Shown: positions 17,683 to 25,126 of the stretch, piece by piece | Numbering within the stretch: the stretch's first letter is position 1 | Layout of the letters: every line of letters begins with the position of its first letter | Program-made: the position numbers and the translations under genes | Source of the DNA: an uncultured Caryophanales bacterium | GTDB lineage: Bacteria > Bacillota_I > Bacilli_A > RFN20 > CAG-826 | Direction: 5' to 3' | Length of the DNA: 64,000 nucleotides | Assembly: GCA_946624155.1 (NCBI GenBank) | Contig: CAMORU010000001.1 | Coordinates: forward strand, 1 to 64,000 | The notes under the pieces: generated by a model | What the model was told of the DNA's origin: nothing | Seen by the model: only the letters and a program-made list of their open reading frames with translations | Databases searched by the model: none

Positions 17683-19377
17683 ATGGAAAAGAAGAAACTT
17701 TTTATTAATCATCGGTATTTTTACTTTATAACCGAATTATTTGTTGGAATAGCCTTAATGGGCATCGAAATGTCTGCTTCTCGATTAATTGCAGTGTATT
17801 TTTCTTCTTCTCAAATTGTTTGGACAATTATTATTGGCGTTATTATGATTGCGATGGCTGGCGGAAACTATTGGGGTGGTCGTCAGGCTGATAAAAAACC
17901 ATCTTATTTAAGATTATATTTTGAACTACTATTTGCCGGTACATGGATTGTACTTGTTCCGTTCTTAGGAAGGTTTGTTATCGCTGGCGTTTCAGTCTTA
18001 TTTGCTTTGTTTGTGACTAAAGGACTTATCATTTGGTCTGCTTTATTCTCTTGTTTAATTCTTTTTGTACCGCCTCTTTTGATGCTAGGAAAAGTTACTC
18101 CTTCATTAATTAAGTATTCTTTAGGAGAAAAAGTTTCTGGTAAAGTAATTGGCTTATTGGAAGCTTTAAATACTATTGGCTCTATAGTTGGCACATTCCT
18201 TCCTACTTTCTTAACAATTCCATTCATAGGAACATCAAATTCTTTTGTTTTGTTCGGATCAATGATTGCGGCTCTTGGATTAGTTTATGTTGTAACTCAT
18301 TATGTTGATTACTTTAGAAATAGACCAAAAGTAGAACAAAAAGTAGATGAAACTAACGAAGAAATAAAACCTGAAAAAATGGGCAAAAAACAGAAAAAAG
18401 CCATGGTTTTCTCAGGAATTTTTGCATTTTTATGGGTTTTTGGTCTTGTTATTTCTAGCAATGTTTCGCCAATCTTTTGGGGCGACAACTCAACAATTGT
18501 AGAAACTGATTCGATGTATAACTATTTGAAAGTTAACAAAGAAGGAAAGACAACTTATTTCTCAACCAATGTACTTTTTGGGGTTCAATCTTGCATCAAT
18601 GATGATTATTCGCTTACTGGAATGTATTATGACAAGCTTTTAATTAGTCCTTATCTTGTGAAAGAAAACCCAAAAGTTCTAGTCCTGGGCAATGGTACAG
18701 GAACATATACAACAATGATGAAAGATTATTTACATTGCGAATGTGAAATTACAGCAGTGGAGATTGACCAAAAAATAATCGATCTTTCATATAAGTATTT
18801 TAAGATGAATAAAGACGTTAACGTTGTTTGCGATGATGGAAGAAATTTTATTGCAAGAGATAAGAATAAATATGACATCATTTTAGTTGATGCTTACTCT
18901 TCAATTTCTGCTCCATTTCACATGACTACAACTGAATTCTTTACATTAGTAAAGGACCACCTATATGATGATGGCATTATGATGATGAATGTAAATATGT
19001 ATTCTAAAAAACCAGGATCAGTCAATTATGCCTTATGTGATACTTCTTATGGTGTTTTTGGAAACCTTTATGAAGTAAGCACAGGAAATGGTAGTGGTCT
19101 TGAAGTTTTTGCAAGCAAAGATAAAAATAGAGATCTAATAAAAGAGATGAAAACAGTTGTTGTAGCAGACGATAATCTTCAAAGTGTTTTTGATTTGGTA
19201 TCTTCTAATTTAAAACGATACAAAGATACAGGCATTAGACTTTATGATGATACAGCAGATGTCGAAATTAGAAGTGTTCGTGCGTTAGACGACATCATTC
19301 AAAGAGAACTTGAATACTATAGAGCAATATTAAAAGAAGAAGGGCTATCAGGTTTAATAAAACGACTATTTGGTTAA
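17683..19377 (+). CDS. membrane-anchored spermidine-synthase-like protein
   Basis: Fusion of a membrane part and a SpeE-like methyltransferase-fold domain. The first half has about six to seven hydrophobic helices (residues 12-215), then a Lys/Glu-rich linker and another helix (about 240-260). The second half has LVLGNGTGTYTT, an acidic residue in TAVEIDQ, DDGRNF and LVDAYSS, which are nucleotide and substrate motifs of the spermidine synthase fold. A Shine-Dalgarno CGAGG precedes the ATG. Such fused proteins are known but their substrate is often unproven, so aminopropyl transfer should not be assumed. Confidence 0.8.
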   Translation: MEKKKLFINHRYFYFITELFVGIALMGIEMSASRLIAVYFSSSQIVWTIIIGVIMIAMAGGNYWGGRQADKKPSYLRLYFELLFAGTWIVLVPFLGRFVIAGVSVLFALFVTKGLIIWSALFSCLILFVPPLLMLGKVTPSLIKYSLGEKVSGKVIGLLEALNTIGSIVGTFLPTFLTIPFIGTSNSFVLFGSMIAALGLVYVVTHYVDYFRNRPKVEQKVDETNEEIKPEKMGKKQKKAMVFSGIFAFLWVFGLVISSNVSPIFWGDNSTIVETDSMYNYLKVNKEGKTTYFSTNVLFGVQSCINDDYSLTGMYYDKLLISPYLVKENPKVLVLGNGTGTYTTMMKDYLHCECEITAVEIDQKIIDLSYKYFKMNKDVNVVCDDGRNFIARDKNKYDIILVDAYSSISAPFHMTTTEFFTLVKDHLYDDGIMMMNVNMYSKKPGSVNYALCDTSYGVFGNLYEVSTGNGSGLEVFASKDKNRDLIKEMKTVVVADDNLQSVFDLVSSNLKRYKDTGIRLYDDTADVEIRSVRALDDIIQRELEYYRAILKEEGLSGLIKRLFG

Positions 19378-19393
19378 TCTTATAAATAAGTTA

Positions 19394-19422
19394 TTGAAAT
19401 TTAAGCATTAATTTAATAAGAT
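19394..19422 (+). promoter_or_regulatory. promoter of tRNA-Ala
   Basis: TTGAAA (19394-19399), 17-nt spacer, TAAGAT (19417-19422), 12 nt before the mature tRNA end. Confidence 0.65.
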
Positions 19423-19434
19423 AATAACGCTAAC

Positions 19435-19510
19435 GGGCCTGTAGCTCACCTGGGAGAGCGCCTCCATGGCATGGAGGAGGTAGCCGGTTCGATCCCGGTC
19501 AGGTCCACCA
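19435..19510 (+). tRNA. tRNA-Ala (GGC)
   Basis: 76 nt with CCA. Acceptor GGGCCTG/CAGGTCC (one G-U), anticodon stem CCTCC/GGAGG with loop ATGGCAT, T-arm CCGG with TTCGATC. It has its own promoter. Confidence 0.93.
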
Positions 19511-19523
19511 GAAGTGCTAAATT

Positions 19524-19555
19524 CCCCAAAAATTCTTATGATTTATGGGGTTTTT
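19524..19555 (+). terminator. probable terminator after tRNA-Ala
   Basis: CCCCA pairs with TGGGG across a long AT loop and is followed by five Ts. Weaker than the other terminators here. Confidence 0.5.
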
Positions 19556-19569
19556 AATTAAAATATATA

Positions 19570-19598
19570 TTGAAAAAAAGAATATTCTATTGTAAAAA
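19570..19598 (+). promoter_or_regulatory. promoter of the BIG2 lipoprotein gene
   Basis: TTGAAA (19570-19575), 17-nt spacer, TAAAAA (19593-19598). It leaves a leader of about 55 nt ending in the site TTAGGAG before the ATG. Confidence 0.5.
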
Positions 19599-19659
19599 AG
19601 ATGCTAGTGAAGCTTGAAAAGAATTAAGAGATTAACTTAAAAATAGATTAGGAGTTGTT

Positions 19660-20637
19660 ATGAAAAAGTTGTTTTTAGTTCCATTATTAGCTGCCTCGAT
19701 GGTTTGTAGCGGCTGTTCTTTTGAAGATTTGATGTTTTGGAAAAAGAAAGATGAAGACACAAATCAAAAAGACGGAAAGGAAAAGGAAGATTCAGATCCT
19801 CAAGATGTTGATCCAGAAACAGAACCAGATGATTCTTTAGAACCAATAAATGATGGTGCAATTGAAGGATTTATCCTTCAAGATGAATTTCTTAAAGTAA
19901 AAAAGAATGATACATCAGACACACCTTTAGTGGATATTTATTATGCTGATGGTTATGACTGGGATAGTGCCGAAGCAACTTTGAAGTGGAGCGTAGGCGA
20001 TCCAACTATTGCATCTGTTGATCAATATGGAAGAGTTAAGGGACTTAAAAAAGGTCAAACCACACTCACTTTAGAAATCGATATTTGTAAAACTAAATCT
20101 TCAATTCCTGTTTATGTTTATGAAAACGAAAGTGATTTTGTAGCATCATGGAAAAGACTTGGTTCTTCGGATGAAATTGGTGAAAAGGATACTTTAATCA
20201 TTGCCTGTCCTCAAGAAGGCAAAGCAGCAACCGATGATTCAACAGGTCATAAACTTGGATCATGCAACGTTACATTCAATGCCGATAAAAGTGAAATAAC
20301 AAATGTTGGTGACGCTGCTCAGTTCTATGTTTATAGCGATTATAAAGGTCGCGGTGGATATACATTTGAAATCCCTGGTAGAGCAGACGGTTCATTCTTA
20401 GCTGCCACAAATACAGCGAATGTTTCATTCTTCGATACGCCAAAATCAAATCAAACTGTTTGGGATGTTGAGTTCGATAATTCTCAGGGAGTTTGGGATA
20501 TGAGACCATCTACAAATGTTGATGGATGGATGATGTATAATAAGGACTTGCAAAAATTTGCGAACTATCAAAGTAACGAAACAGATTTTATGTTCGTTAT
20601 GACATTATATAGATTATCCTATACATTACATGTATAG
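19660..20637 (+). CDS. lipoprotein with bacterial Ig-like (BIG2) domain
   Basis: Secreted lipid-anchored protein of unknown role. Signal peptide with lipobox ending VCSGC (Cys19), then an acidic/Lys linker (about 25-70). A BIG2-like domain runs about residues 72-165, with WSVGDPTIASVDQYGRVKGL and KKGQTTLTLE. The remainder (about 170-325) is beta-rich with several Trp and Asp and no motif I recognise. A good Shine-Dalgarno (TTAGGAG) precedes the ATG. It is convergent with the cation efflux gene, only 3 nt from that stop, with no clear terminator between them. Confidence 0.75.
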   Translation: MKKLFLVPLLAASMVCSGCSFEDLMFWKKKDEDTNQKDGKEKEDSDPQDVDPETEPDDSLEPINDGAIEGFILQDEFLKVKKNDTSDTPLVDIYYADGYDWDSAEATLKWSVGDPTIASVDQYGRVKGLKKGQTTLTLEIDICKTKSSIPVYVYENESDFVASWKRLGSSDEIGEKDTLIIACPQEGKAATDDSTGHKLGSCNVTFNADKSEITNVGDAAQFYVYSDYKGRGGYTFEIPGRADGSFLAATNTANVSFFDTPKSNQTVWDVEFDNSQGVWDMRPSTNVDGWMMYNKDLQKFANYQSNETDFMFVMTLYRLSYTLHV

Positions 20638-20640
20638 ATA

Positions 20641-21744
20641 TTAGTCAGAGAAATCAGTATCCTGAATTACAAAGAAAGTGTAAGAAGGATACTTTTCTTT
20701 TAAAATTTTCACAATTTCAGCTATTTTAAGTTGCGGTTTTTCACAATCGAATTCGAATACTAAATCAAAGGTAATTAAGCTTTGTAATTTATCTAAATAA
20801 AAGCCATGAATTTGTTTAATTTCTTTATCTTCGGAAACAAGTTTGTAAATGAATTCTTTAATTTGTTTAATTTCTTCGTTACCTTCATTAGACGCGTAAA
20901 TACCGATTGTTAATATCGCGCCAGTTTCAGCATAAACTTTAGTGACAATTGAACGAGTTAAGTGGTGGATTTGGACAGCACTTAGATTATCATCAACCTC
21001 AATATGAATTGATGCAATAATTCTTCCGGTTCCGTAGTTGTTCATTATTAAGTCATAAGCGCCTTTGACTTCAGGGAATGAACACACAATTTTCTTAATT
21101 TTATCAACTTCTTCATTGCTTGGACGTTCACCAATAATTAAAGAAATACCATCACGAAGAATTTCAACAGATGTTCTTAAAATGAATAGGCCGATTAAAA
21201 TACCAATGTAACCCTCAATGTTGAAGTTCCATATTAAAGATGTTCCAATGCCAATTAAAGTTGTAACGGATAAAAAGACATCAAACAACGCATCTTTACC
21301 GCTAGCTTTTAGAGGCTCTGAATTAACAGATTTTCCAACCTTCATAAAGTAGATTGCGATGAATAATTTAACAAAAATCGCTAAAGCGATAATGATTAAT
21401 GAAACAACGGAATAATCAATAGATGGTTTTTCAATGATTGCTTTTATTGACTCATATAAAGCGAGAATACCTGCAAGTAAAACAAGTAATCCAATTACTA
21501 AACTTACTAAATATTCAACTCTTCCATGACCATAAGGATGTTTCTTGTCCGGTTTTTTGTTTGATAGCTTAGTTCCTATGATAGTAATTGCGCTACTAAG
21601 AGAGTCACTTAAGTTATTTATTGCATCAGAAATAATTGCAACAGAATGTGCAATGATACCAATAATCGCTTTTCCGATGACTAAAAGGATATTAGCAGCA
21701 ATACCGATCATACTAGTTTGGATTATCTTTTTCTCTCTATTCAT
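20641..21744 (-). CDS. cation diffusion facilitator family transporter
   Basis: Divalent metal efflux, probably zinc, iron or manganese, exchanged for protons. Six hydrophobic helices (about residues 10-210) and a C-terminal cytoplasmic domain (about 215-290), extended to 367 aa. The metal-site helix reads SDAINNLSDSLSS, the following loop KHPYGHGRVEY, and helix 5 SGKDALFDVFLS, all typical. The metal cannot be decided by eye. It lies 24 nt downstream of the glutathione peroxidase on the same strand, so metal export and peroxide defence are probably coexpressed. Confidence 0.9.
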   Translation of the reverse strand: MNREKKIIQTSMIGIAANILLVIGKAIIGIIAHSVAIISDAINNLSDSLSSAITIIGTKLSNKKPDKKHPYGHGRVEYLVSLVIGLLVLLAGILALYESIKAIIEKPSIDYSVVSLIIIALAIFVKLFIAIYFMKVGKSVNSEPLKASGKDALFDVFLSVTTLIGIGTSLIWNFNIEGYIGILIGLFILRTSVEILRDGISLIIGERPSNEEVDKIKKIVCSFPEVKGAYDLIMNNYGTGRIIASIHIEVDDNLSAVQIHHLTRSIVTKVYAETGAILTIGIYASNEGNEEIKQIKEFIYKLVSEDKEIKQIHGFYLDKLQSLITFDLVFEFDCEKPQLKIAEIVKILKEKYPSYTFFVIQDTDFSD

Positions 21745-21768
21745 TTAAAAATTCCTAGGATTTTCCGT

Positions 21769-22248
21769 TTATTTTGCTAATTCTTTACTAATTTCTTCTT
21801 CAAATGATTTAGGTTTAGCAGTTGGTTCAAATCTTTCTACGAATTCGCCTTGACGGTTAATTAAAAACTTAGTGAAATTCCATTTAACCTTTTTAAGCTT
21901 TCCGTCTTTATTTTGTTTGCAAAGATAGACAAATAATGGGTCAGCATTTGGACCATTTACTTCAATCTTTTTAAAACGTGGGAATTTTGTGCCAAAATGT
22001 AAGCTACAGAAGGAATTGATTTCTTCGTCACTTCCTGGTGCTTGTTTAAAGAACTGGTTGCAAGGGAAATCAAGAATTTCAAATCCTTGCTCGTGATATT
22101 TTTCGTAAAGTTCTTCTAATTCTTCATATTGCTTTGTAAAACCACACCTTGTTGCAGTATTTACAATAAGAAGAACTTTTCCTTTATATTCAGAAAGCGA
22201 AAAATCTTCACCTTTTTGATTTTTAACAGAAAATTCATAGACTGACAT
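21769..22248 (-). CDS. glutathione peroxidase family thiol peroxidase
   Basis: Reduces peroxides, in bacteria usually with thioredoxin. The catalytic cysteine is Cys35 in NTATRCGFT (not selenocysteine). DFPCNQFFKQAPGS gives the Gln, and KVKWNFTKFLI gives the Trp and Asn of the active site. 159 aa matches the BsaA type. A Shine-Dalgarno AAAGGA precedes the ATG, with a TATTAT -10 candidate further upstream. First gene of a two-gene unit with the cation efflux pump. Confidence 0.94.
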   Translation of the reverse strand: MSVYEFSVKNQKGEDFSLSEYKGKVLLIVNTATRCGFTKQYEELEELYEKYHEQGFEILDFPCNQFFKQAPGSDEEINSFCSLHFGTKFPRFKKIEVNGPNADPLFVYLCKQNKDGKLKKVKWNFTKFLINRQGEFVERFEPTAKPKSFEEEISKELAK

Positions 22249-22322
22249 AATATTTATTCCTTTTTGCGATTTAATAATACACTAAAACATAGTTATAAGT
22301 AATATTTAACGCTTAGATTTTT

Positions 22323-22353
22323 TTGATGAAATATAAATTTCATCTTGTATAAT
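22323..22353 (+). promoter_or_regulatory. HAD gene promoter with a perfect palindrome
   Basis: TTGATG (22323-22328), 19-nt spacer, TATAAT (22348-22353); the ATG is 7 nt later with no Shine-Dalgarno. The spacer is filled by a perfect 8-bp inverted repeat, GATGAAAT, ATAA, ATTTCATC (22325-22344), well placed to act as a repressor site. Confidence 0.55.
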
Positions 22354-22360
22354 TAGAAAT

Positions 22361-23161
22361 ATGAAAAATCGTTCCGATATAAAGATTATATTTACAGATG
22401 TAGATTGGACAATTTTTAATCATGGTCATGGTGATCATGTTTACGATAAGAAGAGTTTAGATGCCTTAAGAAAGGCACAAAGTAACGGTGTTAAAGTATT
22501 TATATCTACTGCTAGACCACATGAAAGCTTAAAACTAACTGGCTTTTTTGATGAATTTAAACCTGACGGAATGATTTTATCAAACGGTGCAGTTATATTT
22601 GTTGGAGATGATATTATTTTCCATGACTATATGAATCCCACATTAGTTCGTAGAATTTGTGATGTCGCTAAAAAGAATGATGTAGTTATTCAATTCGTGT
22701 CAGAATATGAGCGTTGGATATCCGCAGAAATTAACGAAACTGCTCAACATTATTTTGATGTATTTTGGGAAAAAATTCCGGAAATTCGCGGGTATAATGG
22801 TGAAAATATATCAGGAATGCTTTTGTTTTGTGAGGCTAAGCAGGACAAAAAAATACTAGATGAAATTGATGCTCCAGGATTAGACTCATTTAGGCTCTTT
22901 GATTTTGCTTTAGATATTAGAGAACACATCATTCGTAAAAGCGATGGAATCAAGAAAGTGCTTGAATACTATGGAATTGATAAAAATAATGCTTTGGCTT
23001 TAGGCGATGATATTCAAGATATTCCTATGTTTGAACTTTGTAAGTATTCTGCCGCAATGAAAAATGGTAATCCAAGAGCAAAAGAAACCGCTCTTTATGT
23101 GACTTCTTCAATTGATAGGCATGGTGTTAAGAAAGCTTTAAAACACTTTAGTGTTATTTAG
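22361..23161 (+). CDS. HAD-superfamily Cof-type phosphatase
   Basis: Sugar- or nucleotide-phosphate hydrolase of the HAD class IIB type. Motif I is TDVDWTIF (nucleophile Asp13, Asp15); motif II is FISTARPHE; ILSNGAVI opens the cap domain; motif III Lys is in HIIRKSDGIKK; motif IV is LALGDDIQDIPMF. 266 aa is normal. Substrate unknown. Monocistronic, with a leaderless-type promoter overlapped by a palindrome. Its stop lies 8 nt inside the end of the convergent phosphatase gene. Confidence 0.9.
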   Translation: MKNRSDIKIIFTDVDWTIFNHGHGDHVYDKKSLDALRKAQSNGVKVFISTARPHESLKLTGFFDEFKPDGMILSNGAVIFVGDDIIFHDYMNPTLVRRICDVAKKNDVVIQFVSEYERWISAEINETAQHYFDVFWEKIPEIRGYNGENISGMLLFCEAKQDKKILDEIDAPGLDSFRLFDFALDIREHIIRKSDGIKKVLEYYGIDKNNALALGDDIQDIPMFELCKYSAAMKNGNPRAKETALYVTSSIDRHGVKKALKHFSVI

Positions 23162-23612
23162 TTTTTAATAGCAATTTTTTAATGATTGCATCGCAGCAAT
23201 CTTCTAATTGATTAACAACGTTATCAAAATCTCCTGTGTACCAGGGATCATCAATGTATGAGACAGTGTCCACATATTTTGTTATTATTTGGCATTTACT
23301 AGGAAGAGGTCCAAATAATCTTTCTAAATAAGATTTATTAAGTCCATCCATATAGAAAACATAATCAGCTTTATCAAACTCTTCTTTACTTATTCTTTTA
23401 GCGTGATGCTCAAAGAAAGGAATCTCTTTATTATATAAAGCCCTTTTCATTGGAGGATAAATATCATTACCTATTTCTTCTAATGAAGTTGCGCGCGAGA
23501 ATATAAAAAAATCTTCTTCCATATGATATTTAAGAAGAAGATGTTTCATAATCCATTCTGCCGCTGGAGATCTACAAATATTTCCGTGGCAGATAAAGAT
23601 TAAAGTTTTCAT
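23154..23612 (-). CDS. low-molecular-weight protein tyrosine phosphatase
   Basis: Cytoplasmic phosphotyrosine phosphatase. I start it at the ATG at 23612, where homology begins: IFICHGNICRSPA contains the CX5R loop (Cys8, Arg14). The general acid is in YIDDPWY near residue 125. The reading frame is open further upstream, but that part overlaps the previous gene. 152 aa is normal. The start shares one base with the upstream stop (TAATG), so it is coupled to the 124-aa membrane protein. Confidence 0.92.
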   Translation of the reverse strand: MKTLIFICHGNICRSPAAEWIMKHLLLKYHMEEDFFIFSRATSLEEIGNDIYPPMKRALYNKEIPFFEHHAKRISKEEFDKADYVFYMDGLNKSYLERLFGPLPSKCQIITKYVDTVSYIDDPWYTGDFDNVVNQLEDCCDAIIKKLLLKTK

Positions 23613-23986
23613 TAAATTTGTACGAATAAAACGACAATAAGAGCAGCAAATCCTAAGTATTCTAATAAAAGAATAAGACGTCCTAAGAAGCCACCGAAAT
23701 AGCCACCAAAAATTCTTTTTGTTCTGGAAATTTTGATGTTTGCAATAATCGAAAGGAAGAACCATGCTAATGTAAATACTACAAATGCAATTGTAACCCA
23801 AAGATTAGTTTGACTAACTTTTGTGAAATCAACAATAAGGTTAAAGAAGTTGCCTGGATTTGCAACGATAGCTGCATGAGTAGCACGATAAATTCTGATA
23901 TAAGGAATGATTAAAGCAAGAGCAAAAATCATCGAGAAGATGACATGTACTGCTGCGTTTCTTTTAGATTGTACGAAAGTTTTCAT
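23612..23986 (-). CDS. small membrane protein, unknown function
   Basis: 124 aa with three or four hydrophobic segments (about 10-30, 58-80, 95-122) and a basic loop SRTKRIFGGYFGG between the last two. I do not recognise the family. It is the first gene of a pair with the tyrosine phosphatase and has a good leaderless promoter, so it is probably real. It is divergent from mutT with only 48 nt between start codons. Confidence 0.6.
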   Translation of the reverse strand: MKTFVQSKRNAAVHVIFSMIFALALIIPYIRIYRATHAAIVANPGNFFNLIVDFTKVSQTNLWVTIAFVVFTLAWFFLSIIANIKISRTKRIFGGYFGGFLGRLILLLEYLGFAALIVVLFVQI

Positions 23987-23992
23987 ACAATA

Positions 23993-24027
23993 ATTCTATT
24001 TACTTCTTTGATTAAAATCAATATGAT
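23993..24027. promoter_or_regulatory. overlapping divergent promoters, both leaderless
   Basis: Minus strand: TTGATT (24016-24021), 17 nt, TAGAAT (23993-23998), ATG after 6 nt. Plus strand: TTTACT (23999-24004), 17 nt, TATGAT (24022-24027), ATG after 7 nt. The two promoters interleave in 35 bp, so the polymerases should exclude one another. Confidence 0.65.
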
Positions 24028-24034
24028 ATTTTCT

Positions 24035-24439
24035 ATGGACCAGAAAAAGAAAGAATTATTCGTTGTTGCTGGAGCAATTGTTAAAGATAAAAAAGTCTTT
24101 GCTGCTCAACGTGGAAAATCAGGAAAAACCGCATTTAAATGGGAATTTCCTGGTGGAAAGATTAATCCAGGAGAAACTCCAGAACAAGCTTTAGCAAGAG
24201 AACTTGTAGAAGAACTTTCAATAAAAGTAAAAGTACACGAATTAATCTATTCCGTAGTGGATGAATATGAAGATGTTATTCTCCATATTGATACTTATAG
24301 ATGCACTTTAGTTTCTGGTACCCCAACTTTATCTGAACATATTGATATGGCGTGGTCAGATAAAGATGAACTTGATAAATTAAATTTCTCACCTGCTGAT
24401 GCTCCAGTTCTTGCAAAGATTAAAAAGCTGTATCTGTAA
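24035..24439 (+). CDS. mutT: MutT-type Nudix hydrolase (8-oxo-dGTP diphosphatase)
   Basis: Sanitises the nucleotide pool by hydrolysing oxidised dGTP. The ATG at 24035 gives a 134-aa protein starting MDQKKKELFVVAGAIV; longer in-frame starts would cover the promoter. Nudix box GGKINPGETPEQALA then RELVEEL is complete. WEFPGG just before it and the C-terminal length fit MutT rather than ADP-ribose pyrophosphatases. It is followed within 7 nt by tRNA-Leu, with no terminator between them. Confidence 0.9.
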   Translation: MDQKKKELFVVAGAIVKDKKVFAAQRGKSGKTAFKWEFPGGKINPGETPEQALARELVEELSIKVKVHELIYSVVDEYEDVILHIDTYRCTLVSGTPTLSEHIDMAWSDKDELDKLNFSPADAPVLAKIKKLYL

Positions 24440-24446
24440 TATTTTT

Positions 24447-24529
24447 GCAGCGGTGGCGAAACTGGTAAACGCGTAGGTCTCAGAAGCCTATCCTTCGGGT
24501 TGAGAGTTCAAGTCTCTCTCGCTGCACCA
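24447..24529 (+). tRNA. tRNA-Leu (CAG)
   Basis: 83 nt with CCA and a variable arm (ATCCTTCGGGT). Acceptor GCAGCGG/TCGCTGC, with G-T at the inner end; anticodon stem TAGGT/GCCTA; loop CTCAGAA. No own promoter is obvious; read from mutT. Confidence 0.9.
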
Positions 24530-24542
24530 AATTAGTAAAATT

Positions 24543-24564
24543 GATGCTTGAATGCATCTTTTTT
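24543..24564 (+). terminator. terminator after tRNA-Leu (CAG)
   Basis: GATGC/GCATC stem, loop TTGAAT, six Ts. Confidence 0.8.
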
Positions 24565-24585
24565 ATTTCCTAGTTATAAAATAAC

Positions 24586-24624
24586 TTACTAAATTCAATT
24601 AACAGTTATATAATAATGCTGTTA
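24586..24624 (+). promoter_or_regulatory. promoter of the 74-aa lipoprotein with inverted repeat
   Basis: TTACTA (24586-24591), 17 nt, TATAAT (24609-24614). The -10 is bracketed by TAACAG (24600-24605) and CTGTTA (24619-24624), a perfect 6-bp inverted repeat that may be an operator. Confidence 0.5.
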
Positions 24625-24638
24625 GAAGAGGTGAATTT

Positions 24639-24863
24639 ATGAAAAAAAGAGCTGCATTTCTATTAATTCTTCCAGCCTTTGGCGCATTACTTGCAGGTTG
24701 CACAATTCCTGAACCTGTTAAAAATGGATTACGCACTGTAAAAAATGGCGTTAAAGATGGTGTTAATAAGGCAGTTGATGCCATGGATAACTTCTTCTCT
24801 GATTCTGATTCTAAGAAAGAAGAAGAGACAGACAAAAAAGTTGAATATAGAGTCGAATTATAA
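24639..24863 (+). CDS. small lipoprotein, 74 aa
   Basis: Short predicted lipoprotein: signal peptide with lipobox LLAGC (Cys21), then an amphipathic stretch with repeated KNG (EPVKNGLRTVKNGVKDGVNKA) and an acidic/Lys tail. It has its own promoter, an AGAGGTG ribosome site and a terminator, so it is a genuine monocistronic gene. Function unknown; the start of the mature part resembles the other lipoproteins in the window only in general layout. Confidence 0.7.
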   Translation: MKKRAAFLLILPAFGALLAGCTIPEPVKNGLRTVKNGVKDGVNKAVDAMDNFFSDSDSKKEEETDKKVEYRVEL

Positions 24864-24883
24864 AAACTAAAAATAACTGAAAT

Positions 24884-24909
24884 GACCCTACTTGGGTCTT
24901 TTCTTTTTC
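24884..24909 (+). terminator. terminator of the 74-aa lipoprotein gene
   Basis: GACCC/GGGTC stem, loop TACTT, then TTTTCTTTTTC. Confidence 0.75.
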
Positions 24910-24913
24910 AATA

Positions 24914-24942
24914 TTGAAAGTACGTTAATATTTTAGTAGAAT
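24914..24942 (+). promoter_or_regulatory. promoter of tRNA-Leu (CAA)
   Basis: TTGAAA (24914-24919), 17 nt, TAGAAT (24937-24942), 9 nt before the tRNA. Confidence 0.65.
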
Positions 24943-24951
24943 AATGCCGCT

Positions 24952-25037
24952 GCCCAAGTGGTGAAATTGGTAGACACAATAGACTCAAAATCTGTCGGAT
25001 CACATCCATACCGGTTCGAGTCCGGTCTTGGGCACCA
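24952..25037 (+). tRNA. tRNA-Leu (CAA)
   Basis: 86 nt with CCA and a long variable arm. Acceptor GCCCAAG/CTTGGGC, anticodon stem ATAGA/TCTGT, loop CTCAAAA, T-arm CCGG with TTCGAGT. Confidence 0.92.
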
Positions 25038-25046
25038 TGAAATATT

Positions 25047-25071
25047 GCTTCAATATATTTGAAGCTTTTTT
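25047..25071 (+). terminator. terminator after tRNA-Leu (CAA)
   Basis: GCTTCAA/TTGAAGC stem, loop TATAT, six Ts. Confidence 0.85.
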
Positions 25072-25126
25072 AATTTTTAAGGATTTAACACAGAACATGT
25101 GATAAAATCTCGAAGTATAAATTAAG

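Noticed and set aside
19378..19434. Small gene between the spermidine-synthase-like gene and tRNA-Ala
   Set aside because: The gap is filled by the tRNA promoter; no coding frame of useful length.
23613..23801. Extended N-terminus of the tyrosine phosphatase
   Set aside because: The frame is open but covers the preceding coding gene and adds Cys/Trp-rich sequence unlike the family.
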